A stretch of DNA of 27,929 nt, taken from Tubiluchus corallicola. Lineage: Eukaryota > Priapulida > Priapulimorpha > Priapulimorphida > Tubiluchidae. The translations under genes were made by a program, and so were the position numbers. The stretch lies in NCBI GenBank assembly GCA_030141605.1, contig JAQGDQ010001724.1, positions 1 to 27,929 of the forward strand, written 5' to 3'. Within the stretch, counting starts at the first letter, position 1, and each line of letters opens with the position of its first letter. Shown here piece by piece: positions 10,546 to 21,795 of this stretch. Under the pieces are notes generated by a model. The model had not been told where the DNA came from. It did no database searches and was given only the letters and a program-made list of their open reading frames with translations.

Positions 10546-10665
10546 AATTTTGAACTTTTGCCTTCAACAAGTTCTGAATCGCACGGCAAAGTTAAAGTGG
10601 TGGAAAGTGAAAAGAATACTGCAGTAGTGAGAATAACTGGAGATGGAAAAGAGAGTACTGTGAAG
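10546..10665 (+). CDS. VWA8: VWA8 exon 10, inverted relative to exons 1-9
   Basis: On the plus strand, acceptor gacttttctag and donor GTGAAG|GTAATG enclose 40 codons in phase 0: NFELLPSTSSES, KVKVVES, AVVRITGDGKESTVK. This continues VWA8 directly after exon 9, which ends VEDTFK on the minus strand (vertebrate LKRFEL... VTIRIADKEVTIK). Splice sites, phase and homology all support a real exon; only its orientation is wrong. Confidence 0.88.
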
Positions 10666-11700
10666 GTAATGGGAACCTTGTCCATAACTGTTCGGCCTAG
10701 AAGGAGAAATTGCTTTCATTATCTTCACTTTTTGTTAATAAGATCGTTATCCCATTAGGTATCATCTTCATTACCGTCATCATCATTATCTTGACCACTT
10801 TCATCTTTTCTATCATCAGTGTTATCATTATCAAACCATCATCATCATTCACATTCTCGTTATGTTTTTCTTATTTTTTCAAGCCTTTTATTATTCCTTA
10901 AAGTTGAACACTTCTCTATGGCAGGCAGTTCAGATTTTCACCAATCTAAAGCTGAGGATGATAACAGCAAAGAGTTTTGCCAAATTTGTTATTACTGATA
11001 AGGGAAACATCAGCAGTGAATATTTAGTTGTTGCTTGTAGGATGTTTTTCAAATGTAGAACAACAAACATAGCCTTGTTAAAGGTAAGCTACAATTACAA
11101 CAACGAAACTAATGCTGTTGTAGTAATTATGTACCATACATGATCATTAATAGCTGCTAAACTAATGGACAATACTCCAGTAATAGTTAGAATTACTTAA
11201 ATTATTTAGATTACTTAGTGCCGGTAGTTTTTGTCTGGAATGTCTGATGTTTTAGCAGTAAGACAGTTAAATGTATTTACATTAGGTTTTTGAACAAAGT
11301 TGTAACTAAACATTTTTATACAAATTTGTTTTATGTAATTGAGGTAGTCTGAAAATGGGTTAAGAAGCAACCAGAAATCTTATCGAAGTATTCCCACTTA
11401 GTTTCCCAATCAATAAAAATAATGCATCGTGCTAATTTCTACAGGTTGTTGTGGTTTTATTGTTATTTTTAATATTGCACTTCTCCTCACTTAAGACCAG
11501 GGTTGTGATTTTGCATGACGCTTATCAGTTTTTCGCCTAAAATCCATAGTTATTGCATAATTGCAGCAAATTAATATTAATATGCACTTAACAAGTAACT
11601 ATAACACCACATTCACAAGTGTGAGATTAAATTGATTGAAACACAATAAAATGTTGCTGATTTGTACACGTCCTGTATCAACGTTTTTTAGGATGTAGTC

Positions 11701-12193
11701 CAGGGGTGTGCAAATTGCGGGCCACTTGCGGCCCGCAGAGAGAATTTGTGCGGCCCGCGAAGAGATTTGTCAACCTAATGAAAGTGCGGCCCGGGCGATT
11801 AATTGAGTGTATCCAGCTGAAGTCCGTGCCACGATCCCAAAGATAGTGCGGGTAGTTTTTTCTACTAGATCGGATGCCATTTACCCTTACAAGACGGTTG
11901 TAGCTTAAAAACACTGTACTACACAGACTGTGTGATACACATTACTAATATGCATTGTAGTGAAATTGCCACTATCTGTCCTGAAAGTAGAAATATATGG
12001 TTTGTAATATAAATTTTAATAACTTCTAAAATAGTTTCTGGAGTGTAGTAGTAATGATGTACGCAGGTCGGATGCCAAAAAATCGTTATTAGGCCTTTCT
12101 GTACTTGGCTACTTGATCAAACTGCCTGTGGCCCACAGGAATTGCGGGAAAGTTTAATGTGGCCCGGCTAGCCAGATAATTTGCACACCCCTG
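11701..12193. mobile_element. hAT-type MITE with 8-bp target-site duplication
   Basis: The ends are CAGGGGTGTGCAAATT and its reverse complement (16 bp exact), flanked on both sides by ATGTAGTC (11693-11700 and 12194-12201). Length is 493 bp. The interior has repeated GCGGCCCG motifs and no transposase frame, so it is non-autonomous. An 8-bp duplication and CAGGG termini are hallmarks of the hAT superfamily. It lies between VWA8 exons 10 and 11. The frame at 11678-11914 is not a gene. Confidence 0.93.
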
Positions 12194-12384
12194 ATGTAGT
12201 CCTAAAAAACGTAAATTCCTTTTTCACACTTCTCAATGCACACTTTTGTTGGGGTGTACTTTTCATGCCACTGCATCAGCTTGCATTTATAAGTACTTTT
12301 GCAGTACTTGGTAAATACTGCAGAAATCAGAAAAACATTACTAAAAAACACATTGTTTAACAGTAATTTTTTGTTTACGTGTAG

Positions 12385-12519
12385 GTGCCTAGAGGTACAA
12401 GACAACAACAAAGTGATCAGTCTGTAGAAAAGTTTATTCATACGGATTATCATGATTCATTACTGACAGAACTTCTCCAGTCTCATATGGTTCACGATAT
12501 TTGCCTGATTGGTGGAAAG
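12385..12519 (+). CDS. VWA8: VWA8 exon 11, inverted relative to exons 1-9
   Basis: On the plus strand, acceptor ttacgtgtag and donor GGAAAG|GTAAAT enclose 45 codons in phase 0: VPRGTR, KFIHTDYHDSLLTELLQSH, MVHDICLIGGK. Vertebrate VWA8 reads VPAGTR and SHMVKDICLIGGKG here. LIGGK is the start of the second P-loop (GGKGxGKT), so the rest must be in the next exon, which the window does not contain. The exon ends in phase 0. Confidence 0.92.
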
Positions 12520-12803
12520 GTAAATGTTTTACTCGATAACTAAACTTATAAAACAAAGGTAAGCTCACACTGGTCTATTTTTAGATCTTGTTTATTGCAC
12601 TAGCTTGTACATTTTTTGTTTGTGCCGTTAACGTCAAATTACTGCATGCGAACATCTGATTTGGCTTGATACAAATGCACAATACATTTTTTTCCATAAT
12701 CTTTTTGTCAAATAAAAAATAAATTAGTAAATTTTTAAAAGTTTGTGACTATAAACATTAGATAAACATCATTCTTACACAATGCTTCTTATTATATTAT
12801 TTT

Positions 12804-12907
12804 ACAACAAAACAAACAACCACAACACAAACCAAACCAAACAAAAAAAAAAAACACCAAAAACCAAACCCCCAAAAAAACAAAACACACACAACACACA
12901 CCAACAC
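12804..12907 (+). repeat. 104-nt tract containing only A and C
   Basis: No G or T occurs from 12804 to 12907 on the plus strand, including runs of A12 and C5. It lies 15 nt from the inner edge of the right 779-bp arm. It may be a degenerate simple repeat or sequence noise at a difficult junction. Confidence 0.9.
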
Positions 12908-12922
12908 GAATATTAATCATTG

Positions 12923-13701
12923 AAACACATTAGCTACAGTCTGGCTCCCAAGAACCAATGTTATCATTCAGAAAAATGACTTGCATTATGGATCATTCCA
13001 GTTTTGAAACATTAATTTGAAACAAAAACAACTGTACAGCAGCAAACACACTACATTCAGCTGTAAACAAAGTAGTCTCCAAAACATGTAATGTGTCTGC
13101 TTCATGTTTCAGATGCAATAAATTACTTCAATTCTGTCTCAAAATCAACTTCTCATTTCATTTACATGAAAGACAGAAAACAGTATAGTAAATTGGTTGC
13201 AGTCCAAAAGAAATTAAAAAGTGCATATCTTGAAATATCTTCTGAGCAAGAATAAGCTTTTTTAGGGTTGTGAGTATCGGCCACACTATGGTCACATTCT
13301 GAGCCCAGGGGCGTCATGCACCAAAAAAAATTAGGGGGGCCCGACTATATATATAATGGCGGAACTTAACTGTTTAAAAACATATAATTTTGAATTCCCA
13401 CACCAGTATTTTGCGTGCAAGAAAAACGATGTATTTATTCCCAACTGGCATTTAACTTAAAGCTATAATTTAATTAAAATTAAAAATTGACTGTTGATAA
13501 TGACTAAATTTTTTCTAAGTGTAAGGAGACACACCACAATTTAATCAGACAGAATCGGCTTTCTAATCCTGCTAACACTGCAAGTGCTTATATAGGAAAG
13601 GGGGAAGCAATATCATTGGCCCAGTGCAAGGGGCCAATGGCCAATTACCTAGCGGCATAGCCACGAGAGCAGAAGATAATCAGTGCAAGAATTAGACATT
13701 A
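12923..13701 (-). repeat. Right arm of the 779-bp inverted repeat
   Basis: Reverse complement of 9668-10446 with no difference that I could see. The outer flank leads to VWA8 exon 9 (minus) and the inner flank to the A/C-only tract. The spacer between arms is 10447-12922 (2476 nt). Confidence 0.95.
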
Positions 13702-13746
13702 GATTCAATCAATAATCATACCTACGTGTATATATAATCGCATATC

Positions 13747-13923
13747 ATGCCAGCAGTGGGAGATTTCACCGTTCTTCAAAATTTTACACCTTATTGGTCT
13801 CATTACGAGCCGCCGAAACCCTTGAAATTTTTGACATTTTATAAACAATTGCCTGTACCACCAACACTCTATTCTGATCACAAGATTGGTGTTAGTTGGC
13901 TTTTACAATGCTTACTTTCATGA
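13747..13923 (+). CDS. Small open frame of 58 codons, unidentified
   Basis: ATG at 13747 runs to TGA at 13921-13923. The product begins MPAVGDFTVLQNFTPYW and contains HYEPPKPLKFLTFYKQLP. The composition looks more protein-like than nearby intron sequence, but I recognise no family. It starts 46 nt outside the right 779-bp arm, in VWA8 intron 9 on the opposite strand. It could be a transposon remnant, a small nested gene or chance. Confidence 0.25.
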   Translation: MPAVGDFTVLQNFTPYWSHYEPPKPLKFLTFYKQLPVPPTLYSDHKIGVSWLLQCLLS

Positions 13924-14092
13924 GCTTTGGAAACACGAGAGGACATCGCCGAATGAGTCGATCAGCATGTCTGTTGGATCATGTAATTATGCAATTTTAA
14001 TAGAGACAGAGTAAATTGATGCTAATAAACAGTCACGAATGAAAGTCTTATCACACAGCATGAGAACTAAATTCATTTGATTCTTAACTCAC

Positions 14093-17000
14093 TTTGAATG
14101 TGTCCTCGACAGAAGCATGACCATCTTTAGGAAGGAACAGTTTATACGGGTACAAACGTAACAGCAAAGAATGGGGATCAACATGTGGCACATTATTCTG
14201 TAATCAACAATAAGAATATATTATTACATTTTTAAGTACTATTCATCATCCAAAAGTGTTACAGTAAGATACAGTAATTAAAAGCATGAATAATAAAATA
14301 TGAATAACAAACATTGCAACACCGTTGCTCTGAATACGAGCAATTTGGGAAGAAGTGACTACCATAATTCCAATAATCTTTTCCAAGTTCATAATAGGAA
14401 AATCTGGCAATCCCAAGGAAGATGATTCCTGCGACAACAATGTGTATGCAAACGATAGCATCTGCGACACTCTGGAAAACGAAACAGACAAACTTGAAAA
14501 CAAGATAAAAACTCTTGTCATTTCCATTAATAAACAAATTTTCTAATTATTCAGAAACTTGTGACATTTTTTGCAAAATGTCTATTTCATTTGTCGGTTA
14601 AAGTTTACAATTCTCACCACACAAGAAAGATTAGTTTGTGAAATGGATTAGAATTAGGGATAAGATTAGGATTGAGGTTAGGGTTAGGGTTGAGTTAAGG
14701 CTAGGGGTAGGGTTAGGGTGTTTAAACTGTGTGGGAAACTGCAAATTTCTTCCCATTTATTTACAGATTCATATTTTACTGCAGAAATACTGCATAGGTA
14801 ATTTCAGAAAAAAATTATTCATTTTTCATGTAAAGTTAATTCAGTGTTAATCCTAAATTCAGCACATGCCATAAACTCTCCCGGTACTGAAGCAGTCATT
14901 TAACATAAAAAAGCATAAAAGGTTCCTTTCGCTCTTGCAAAGACCTTGCACAATTTTTCACATGTGGTTTCATTTTTGGCAAAAGGATTATATGGTGTTC
15001 TTTTTGCTAAATGAATAAATCCCAACTTTGGCTTTGCTAACTTTGCTAAAACAACTGCAGCAAAGTAAGATTAGTGAAGATAATGAATTAGTGAAGATTA
15101 GCGAATTCTTTTCAAACATCATTTGCTGCATTTGTTTCTCAAAGTTCAAAGATTTACCATAAAAAAAGGCATCAGGAAAAGGAAGCTATGATTTAAAGCC
15201 AAGCTCATACTTGTCTGATGGAGCTTGCGGAGCACATTGGTACAGATGATCCAGTAACTCTTTAAACAGCGGAGCACTGACATCTCGAGCCTGGAATCGA
15301 GAACGAAGCGGTGGATCAAGTGGATTGCCACGGTAACGTGGAATGGGAAGTCCCAAAGCGATGACACGAAAATTCTCATCCACCTTGACAAGTTTCCATG
15401 CGTCGAGTTCGCTTTGCGAGTGTTCCTGAAAAAAATAAAGACTGATTGAATTAAACCTGAATGTTTTTATAATAAATGAAACTTTTTAATTAAATGCGAT
15501 GCAAAAGTTGGAAAAATGAGCGTGGAGAAAAAACAAGAGTACGCCAGTCACACTAAGTTGCAAATACGAATAAAATTTTTGTTTAATACAGATAATATAA
15601 TGGTTACATTTCAAGATTTTTTGCTAATTACAAAACAAATCCCAAGTTATTAACTATAAGCAAAACTTAGTGCTAATCAATAACAAACAAAGGCAAAAAT
15701 GCTAAAAACTTAAACCAAACTTGGGTTTGAACAAGAAACTGTTGAAATACAAAGCCAACAATTTACTAGGTAATGCGGTCACTAATCGTTATAATAACTC
15801 AGTAATTGTAGCACAAGGTACTTGTAGCACAAGGTACTTGTAGCACTTGTAATTGTAGCACAAAGAACTTGTAGCACAAGGTACTTGTAGCACTTGTAAT
15901 TATAGCACAAGGTACTTGTAGCACTTGTAATTGTAGCACAAGGTACTTGTAGCACTTGTAATTGTAGCACAAGGTACTTGTAGCACTTGTAATTGTTGCA
16001 CAAGGTACTTGTAGCACTTGTAATTGTAGCACAAAGTACTTGTAGCACAAGGTACTTGTAGCACTTGTAATTGTAGCACAAGGTACTTGTAGCACTTGTA
16101 ATTATAGCACAAGGTACTTGTAGCACTTGTAATTGTTGCACAAAGTTCGTGTAGCACTTGTAATTGTTGCACAACGTTCGTGTAGCACTTGTAATTGTAG
16201 CACAAAGTACTTGTAGCACAAGGTACTTGTAGCACTTGTAATTGTAGCACAAGGTACTTGTAGCACTTGTAATTGTAGCACAAGGTACTTGTAGCACTTG
16301 TAATTGTAGCACAAGGTACTTGTAGCACTTGTAATTGTTGCACAAGGTAATTGTAGCACTTGTAATTGTTGCACAAGGTAATTGTAGCACTTGTAATTGT
16401 TGCACAAGGTAATTGTAGCACTTGTAATTGTTGCACAAGGTAATTGTAGCACTTGTAATTGTTGCACAAAGTACTGGAATAAATCTGTTCTGGGAAGTGA
16501 ATTTTTAAGGCAAAGTAATTTAACAAACTCTTTCATAATTTACCTTGAGCAATTTCTCATATCTGTCAGCTGCTATCAGAAATCGTCCATCGTCCAGCAA
16601 CATTTCCCGGTTTTCCAGGAGATTATTCAAAACGGGAAGAACGTTCCGCTCGGCTTTCTCGATGCCTTCCAGCACCAGTACACGACCATGTATGGCAGCT
16701 TTTACTGCACACTGAAAATGCAAAATAAACTCATTATCTAAATATGAATGACCATGCTGTCTTTGCAGTTACGTGACAGATTTCTTGTGTGATGGTTGAA
16801 GGAAAGGACAAGTCACTTAGCTCAGTGGGTTGATTTTAATGTTGTCGCTTAAACTTAGAAATATATAATAAAGAAAATTGCAAAAAACTGTCTATAAAGC
16901 ATAAAGATAATTTATTCTAAAGTCGTAAAGAAATTTTCAGGAGTCGTGGTAGCTGCCATTCACTTTAAAATTATGACGTAACTGGTGGACTTCGTAAATT

Positions 17001-20000
17001 TTTGTAAGTGCGCTGATTAAACTATTTCAGACTTCTGTACCACCCTCATATTAATGCAAAAATGTCGCAAAATTGGCTTTATATTTATCTGTAAAAACTT
17101 ATTGTACATTTTGGAATGCATAATGGCTTTCCGTAAGCATTCCGTGATAGAAATTAGTGTGCCGCTTTTCTTCAGTCGACGGAACGATGTTATTGGTGGA
17201 AAAATGAACGTGCAAAATGGGAGCATCAAAGCGTCAAAAAATCATGACCTTAAAACTGATTTTACTAATTTGACGAAATGCATATCACATTTTTATCACT
17301 CAACCCTTCTAACATTTTTTTCAAACATCAAAATAAACCCAACTTCGTAGAAGGCCTGGCCTTTTCTTTAATAAGTCTTCCAGAAAATCCGAAGAACGAT
17401 TTCCTTACCAAATTTAACAAAGAAATCTGGCCTGTTATTAACTAAATAAATGCTACTTGCATTCTGGCTGTACTTTGCCAGTGTCAGCAAGCAAAGGCAA
17501 ATATTTACAAGATATTTTTTATAGTATTTTATTTTGAAGCCACTACTATCTGTTTTTTACGGTTAACTGTTTAAACGATTATTATAGGTGGTTGCTAATT
17601 GGCTTGGTTTATAATAATTATTTAAATAATTGTAGTAATTAAAACACCGGGGAATCAATTAGCCAGAAGTTAAATGCAAAATTTGATTAAAATTGTCGAA
17701 AAAGCCATATTAGACCTATTTAAAACATGAACTCACTAACATAACATACTAATGAGCACAGGGTAAAGTTTCTCGTACTACAAAAAATCCTATTTATACA
17801 TAATTTATACCTACAGAAAATGTGCACCAGTGCTCTGCAGTATTCATTTGAATTTTTTTCATCTTTGAATCATTTATTTAATCAATTCAATTCAATTTAT
17901 TCGTCTCTTTTACACGATATAACAATATACAATATTTACATGAGAATAATACTACTATGATAATTGAGACAGGGTGGCGAAAGACCAAGCGGTCACCTAG
18001 GAGCCACCCTACTTGTGCAACATTAAGTATGGTTAATCATGTGACACTAGAAATTCCCCTGCTCAAGGCAGTATGTCGTCTTTTACTTAAAAAAGCACAA
18101 TTTGAACCACAGGTAAAATTTCCAAACTCTGAAACTTTTATATGGTGATTAGGCTGTTAACATTGTGTTTTGAACGGCAAAATAACCTATAAATGATCAA
18201 ATGTCACAAGTTTACAAATTATGACAACTGCATGGTCAGACAGGCATGTGCTCATAATTTAAAATTATCCTGAATTTTAAATTAAAAACAAGAAAGATCT
18301 ACACAGTTTCCAATTCGTAAAACTTGTAATGGATATTGTTTTTATAATGCTCAATTAAAAATGACATATTAGTGGAACAATAAGGTAATCAAATTGCGAG
18401 ATCTCTCATTGTAAATAAATGATCGTGTATGTTCGTACAGGTGCAAAGTTCGGCTAGGGTTCAGGTACAGTAGTGAGAAGTTCATAGGTCTATAATTAGT
18501 GACAGACACACACATGTAAGATTACATGCTTGTAATACATACAGAGTTCAAAGCTACAAAAAATAATGACAAGATGAATGATGATTTTAAACTGATGTTG
18601 ACTTAACATTGTCACTGCAGGGCCTAATGAAAATTAAAAATTTAATTGCAAGTTGTACAAACTCAAAAGATTTTCAATTTTAAAACTAAAATTGTTGAAT
18701 TAAAATCTTAGATCTTATTCAAGTATACTTTATCGAAGTCTAAAACACTAATTTTTATATTTCTACCACATTTTGATTCTACAGTTTGAATAGTACTTTT
18801 TGTATAAAAGTTTTATCCTACTCCTATCTGCTACATGTTGTGCACATAGGATACCTGATCTATATGATAGGCCGTTCCTTGTTGTATCTCACGTCGCTGT
18901 TTAAGATCATTTTCTGTTGTATCACGAGACAGTGCTATGTATTCTACCTCCTTTTTCATGAGTTCCTACAAAAACAATTAATAACATTTTTTAATTTAGT
19001 TTTTTTTATATAATTTTGCATTCTGTAGGCAGGAACCAGCACTGAGTGACAGAACCGAAATCAAGCTCGAAATAAAGATACGAGATAAAGAGCCTCAGAC
19101 AGCATGAAAATGAAGCCATATAGAACCGATCGTCATCCATTCATTGACTAGCCAGGTTGAGTGTTGCACCACTTCAGTCACTAAACAGATCCGGTGATCA
19201 CTCACCTATTTCACTCGCCACAAATGCAGTAAACACATGACACAAAAAACTCAAACAACTATTTTTTGCATAATAATAACCAAGCACATTTCTACCAAGG
19301 TTTCACAAACTATCGTACAATGTATACTTCCGTCTAATTTCACAATGACTTTAAACACTGCTCAAACACAAAGCAGTACCTTTCCATCTAATTATTATGG
19401 ATTGACCTAGTCCAGTTTAATTTAAATGGTTACTGAAACAAATAACCCAAGGGAGTTAAATCTGAAATCACTAGTTGCGGGGGATATTCATACGCGATGT
19501 CACAAAGGTATATTCTTCAGCAGCACTACTTATGACAAAAAATCTATTAATTAAAGTTGTTCAACAGCTCAATGACTATAACCGCTTACAAAATTTTCAG
19601 AAAAAAAATCTGTAGTTTCTGACCCAGGAACAGATCTCACAGTTTTTTGATTCTCAGTCTGATGTGTTAACCATTATCAAACAAATCCGCTCTTTATCAT
19701 GATGCTAATGCTCAGTACTGCTCAGCTTCAAACTAGCCTATCATAGGACAGACTTGTATTATGAGACAAAAAAGTGCTTTTATGACTAGTAAAATTCAAA
19801 TGTTTCCAGTTTTAATAAATAGATGTGTTAAATCAACGTACCTAGTAAAATTCAAGTTTAGTAAAATGTTTTAATAAATTAATGTACCAAGCCAATGCAC
19901 CATATGATTTTAAGTCTGAAATAAACTGTTAACTTTAATAGTTCAAGGACTAATTTGGTCTGTCAGCTTCCTAAGGTGCAAAGAGTATATAATTATTAGT

Positions 20001-21795
20001 TGTTTAGCTAGTCGACCTGAAATTGATTAGCAATCTTTGAACTATGTTGGCTATTTCAGATGCAAATCCTGTGATTTCATATTCTGTAATTAATTTTAAA
20101 CAAACTAAATTGTTAATTATCAATCTTTGGCAGCAACAGGTGAAACTAATTACCAATTTTATACACACTTACTAGGTACTGCATAGCCAGCTTTCTCCGG
20201 AGTGGTCCAGGTGGACCGATCAGAAAAATGTCCTGCCGTAGTAAATCCTGAAAATACATCACATCCAACTCATGTATGTATGCAATTTCTCATAAGTGTA
20301 AAGTGAAATTTTTTAACTTCTACATTGAATTAAAGCACATGTAATTTTTGCATATAATCGCTCAGTTTGAAATCTGAAACTTTTGCTCATTCTTCTAAAA
20401 ATGCAATCAGAAAAGTTATGCTTCATGTTAAAAAATATTTCTATATTAAAATTTCAACCATATTAACCACTTCCATCACCTTTATACTGCATCAAGCTAC
20501 TCGTTATAAATTCACTATCCTCAATCTCTAGAGCTCAGGAAGCCAAACATAACAAAAATGTATAATTACAAGCTATTCAAGTTTCAATGTGGGACATCTT
20601 ATATATAACACGTATAGGATAATAACAACAACACAAAATTAGTCAAGCAAAGATTGCCCCTTGTTATCAGTACCTTTTGCATCATCCATCGCAAGTGCTG
20701 TAGTGTAGATTGTGGTATTGGTGATGGCACTATTAAGAAATAATCAAAAGAACATTGTTTTAAAATCACTCTTTATTAAAGTTGCCTTATTTCTTATTTT
20801 CTTAAATAAATAATACTTTATTAAATATAATAAGCATTTACAAATATTATTTAATGCAGTTCAATTTCTGTCACATTATTCTTACGCATAATTCCAAAGT
20901 TGTCAATGCTTACACACACGTGTTGCATAAAATATACCAAGTGCAAGTGCACTTCAAACGAAAAATTTTACGAGACGCTTAATCAAAATTATAGGATTAA
21001 AAATTATACCTAAAAAAAACTGAAAAAGTTTTTAAAATGGTTAAGTGGAGCTAAAACTGGCTAAAACATTTGAACACCGAATCACAGAGAAAATCCGAAA
21101 AAAGTTTACAATGGTCAGAGCAACAGGTGAATCAATGAATTACCTTTAATGTCTATTAAAAGATCAGGCAGCAAATTATGAAAACTTGATCAGACATTTC
21201 TGAGATTATTCATTGTGTGAGGCACTTTTTAACGAAAATATTCCAGAGTGAAAAACGTTGTTTTCATTTAGAAAAAATAAAAGACGACACTTACGGTAGT
21301 TTACAGGCACAAGCTCTGGATTCTTTGGCGGTCTGAGTTTTGCGGAAACATCACCAATATTTACAACCAAATCATTAGTTCCTAAAGTGAACAATAAGAC
21401 ATACGTATGTGATTTAGGAATGGGAAGACATGAATAGCTTCAGTACTAACCATCAACAAGGATACCCTACACAATTTTTTACTGACACAAAAGAAATTGC
21501 AATAAAATAACTTTATATACAATAGTTAAAGAAATAAAGTTAATAAGCCTCATAACCTGTCACCAAACTCTCATACCTATAGGTTACAAATTACAATAAA
21601 TTGCAGGTATGGCAGGTAGCCTCCTTTCACTTAATAAACACGCAAGTGAATTACACAGTGAATTCTGCTCAAAGCTGTACCTGTTCCATAACTGTTACAC
21701 GTTCCTGATGCCAGAGCAGAAGTGTTTAAAACTTGTCGTAAAAATTTTAACTGCCCGACAGCACTTTCTGCTCTCATGCTCCATAATCGAATCAT
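14093..21795 (-). CDS. VWA8: VWA8 (von Willebrand factor A domain-containing protein 8), exons 1-9
   Basis: VWA8 is a mitochondrial, MoxR-like AAA+ ATPase. Exons (minus): 21681-21795, 21295-21381, 20674-20729, 20173-20247, 18855-18965, 16544-16711, 15211-15425, 14363-14471, 14093-14197; all phases fit and give 347 residues. The start MIRLWSMRAESAVGQ follows an in-frame TAA and leads an Arg/Ser/Ala-rich segment without acid runs after residue 10, as expected for a mitochondrial presequence. Then come VNIGDVSAKL (about 50-59), FLIGPPGPLRRK (94-105; a P-loop lacking the GK[ST] core, as in known VWA8), EVEYIALSRDTTE, LVLEGIEKAERN (160-171, Walker B-like), FRVIALGLP and LRSRFQAR (244-251, arginine finger region), then LYPYKLFLP. 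Exons 10-11 follow on the plus strand. The rest, including the C-terminal VWA domain of a protein of about 1,900 residues, is missing. Confidence 0.93.
14646..14720 (+). repeat. Degenerate interstitial telomeric repeat (TTAGGG)
   Basis: The tract contains GGTTAGGGTTAGGGTT and GGGGTAGGGTTAGGGTG among degraded units (ATTAGGGAT, ATTAGGATT). It lies in VWA8 intron 7. The perfect units match the common animal telomere repeat. Confidence 0.75.
15795..16475. repeat. 31-bp minisatellite in VWA8 intron 6
   Basis: About 22 units built from two related halves, TTGTAGCACAAGGTAC (16) and TTGTAGCACTTGTAA (15); some copies have lost a half. It starts about 65 nt inside the donor of exon 6. Because 31 is not a multiple of three and the units lack stops, three overlapping minus-strand frames of 98-218 residues (YKCYKYLV, VLQVPCAT, TSATSTLC) arise; they are repeat artefacts and not genes. 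Confidence 0.96.
16712..18854. other. VWA8 intron 5
   Basis: A 2143-nt intron without convincing exons. It contains the hairpin element listed separately near 17880-18030 and AT-rich sequence. The small frames at 17017-17350 and 17957-18148 show no recognisable similarity. Confidence 0.6.
17880..18030 (-). mobile_element. LINE-tail-like fragment with nested hairpin
   Basis: AGGGTGGC (17971-17978) pairs with GCCACCCT (18003-18010), and inside it GACC pairs with GGTC. On the minus strand this structure is followed by AT-rich sequence and short tandem AATTG units (near 17881-17900). A 3' hairpin plus a short-repeat tail is typical of some CR1/L2-like retrotransposon ends. No reverse transcriptase frame is present, so the class is a guess. 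Confidence 0.35.
18966..20172. other. VWA8 intron 4
   Basis: A 1207-nt intron; AT-rich, with no gene, RNA or clear repeat that I could identify. Confidence 0.6.

Noticed and set aside
10918-11082. Possible RING-CH-like fragment (EFCQICYY) in VWA8 intron 10
   Set aside because: The frame stops after 26 codons and the continuing frame lacks the remaining Cys/His pattern; the likeness is too weak.
14246-14546. Frames overlapping VWA8 exon 8 in other phases and on the plus strand
   Set aside because: Only the phase reading SQMLSFAYTLLSQESSSLGL matches VWA8 and joins its neighbours; the others are shadows.
15782-16526. Three overlapping minus-strand frames of 98-218 residues rich in Tyr, Cys and Leu
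   Set aside because: They are the three phases of a stop-free 31-bp minisatellite within a VWA8 intron.
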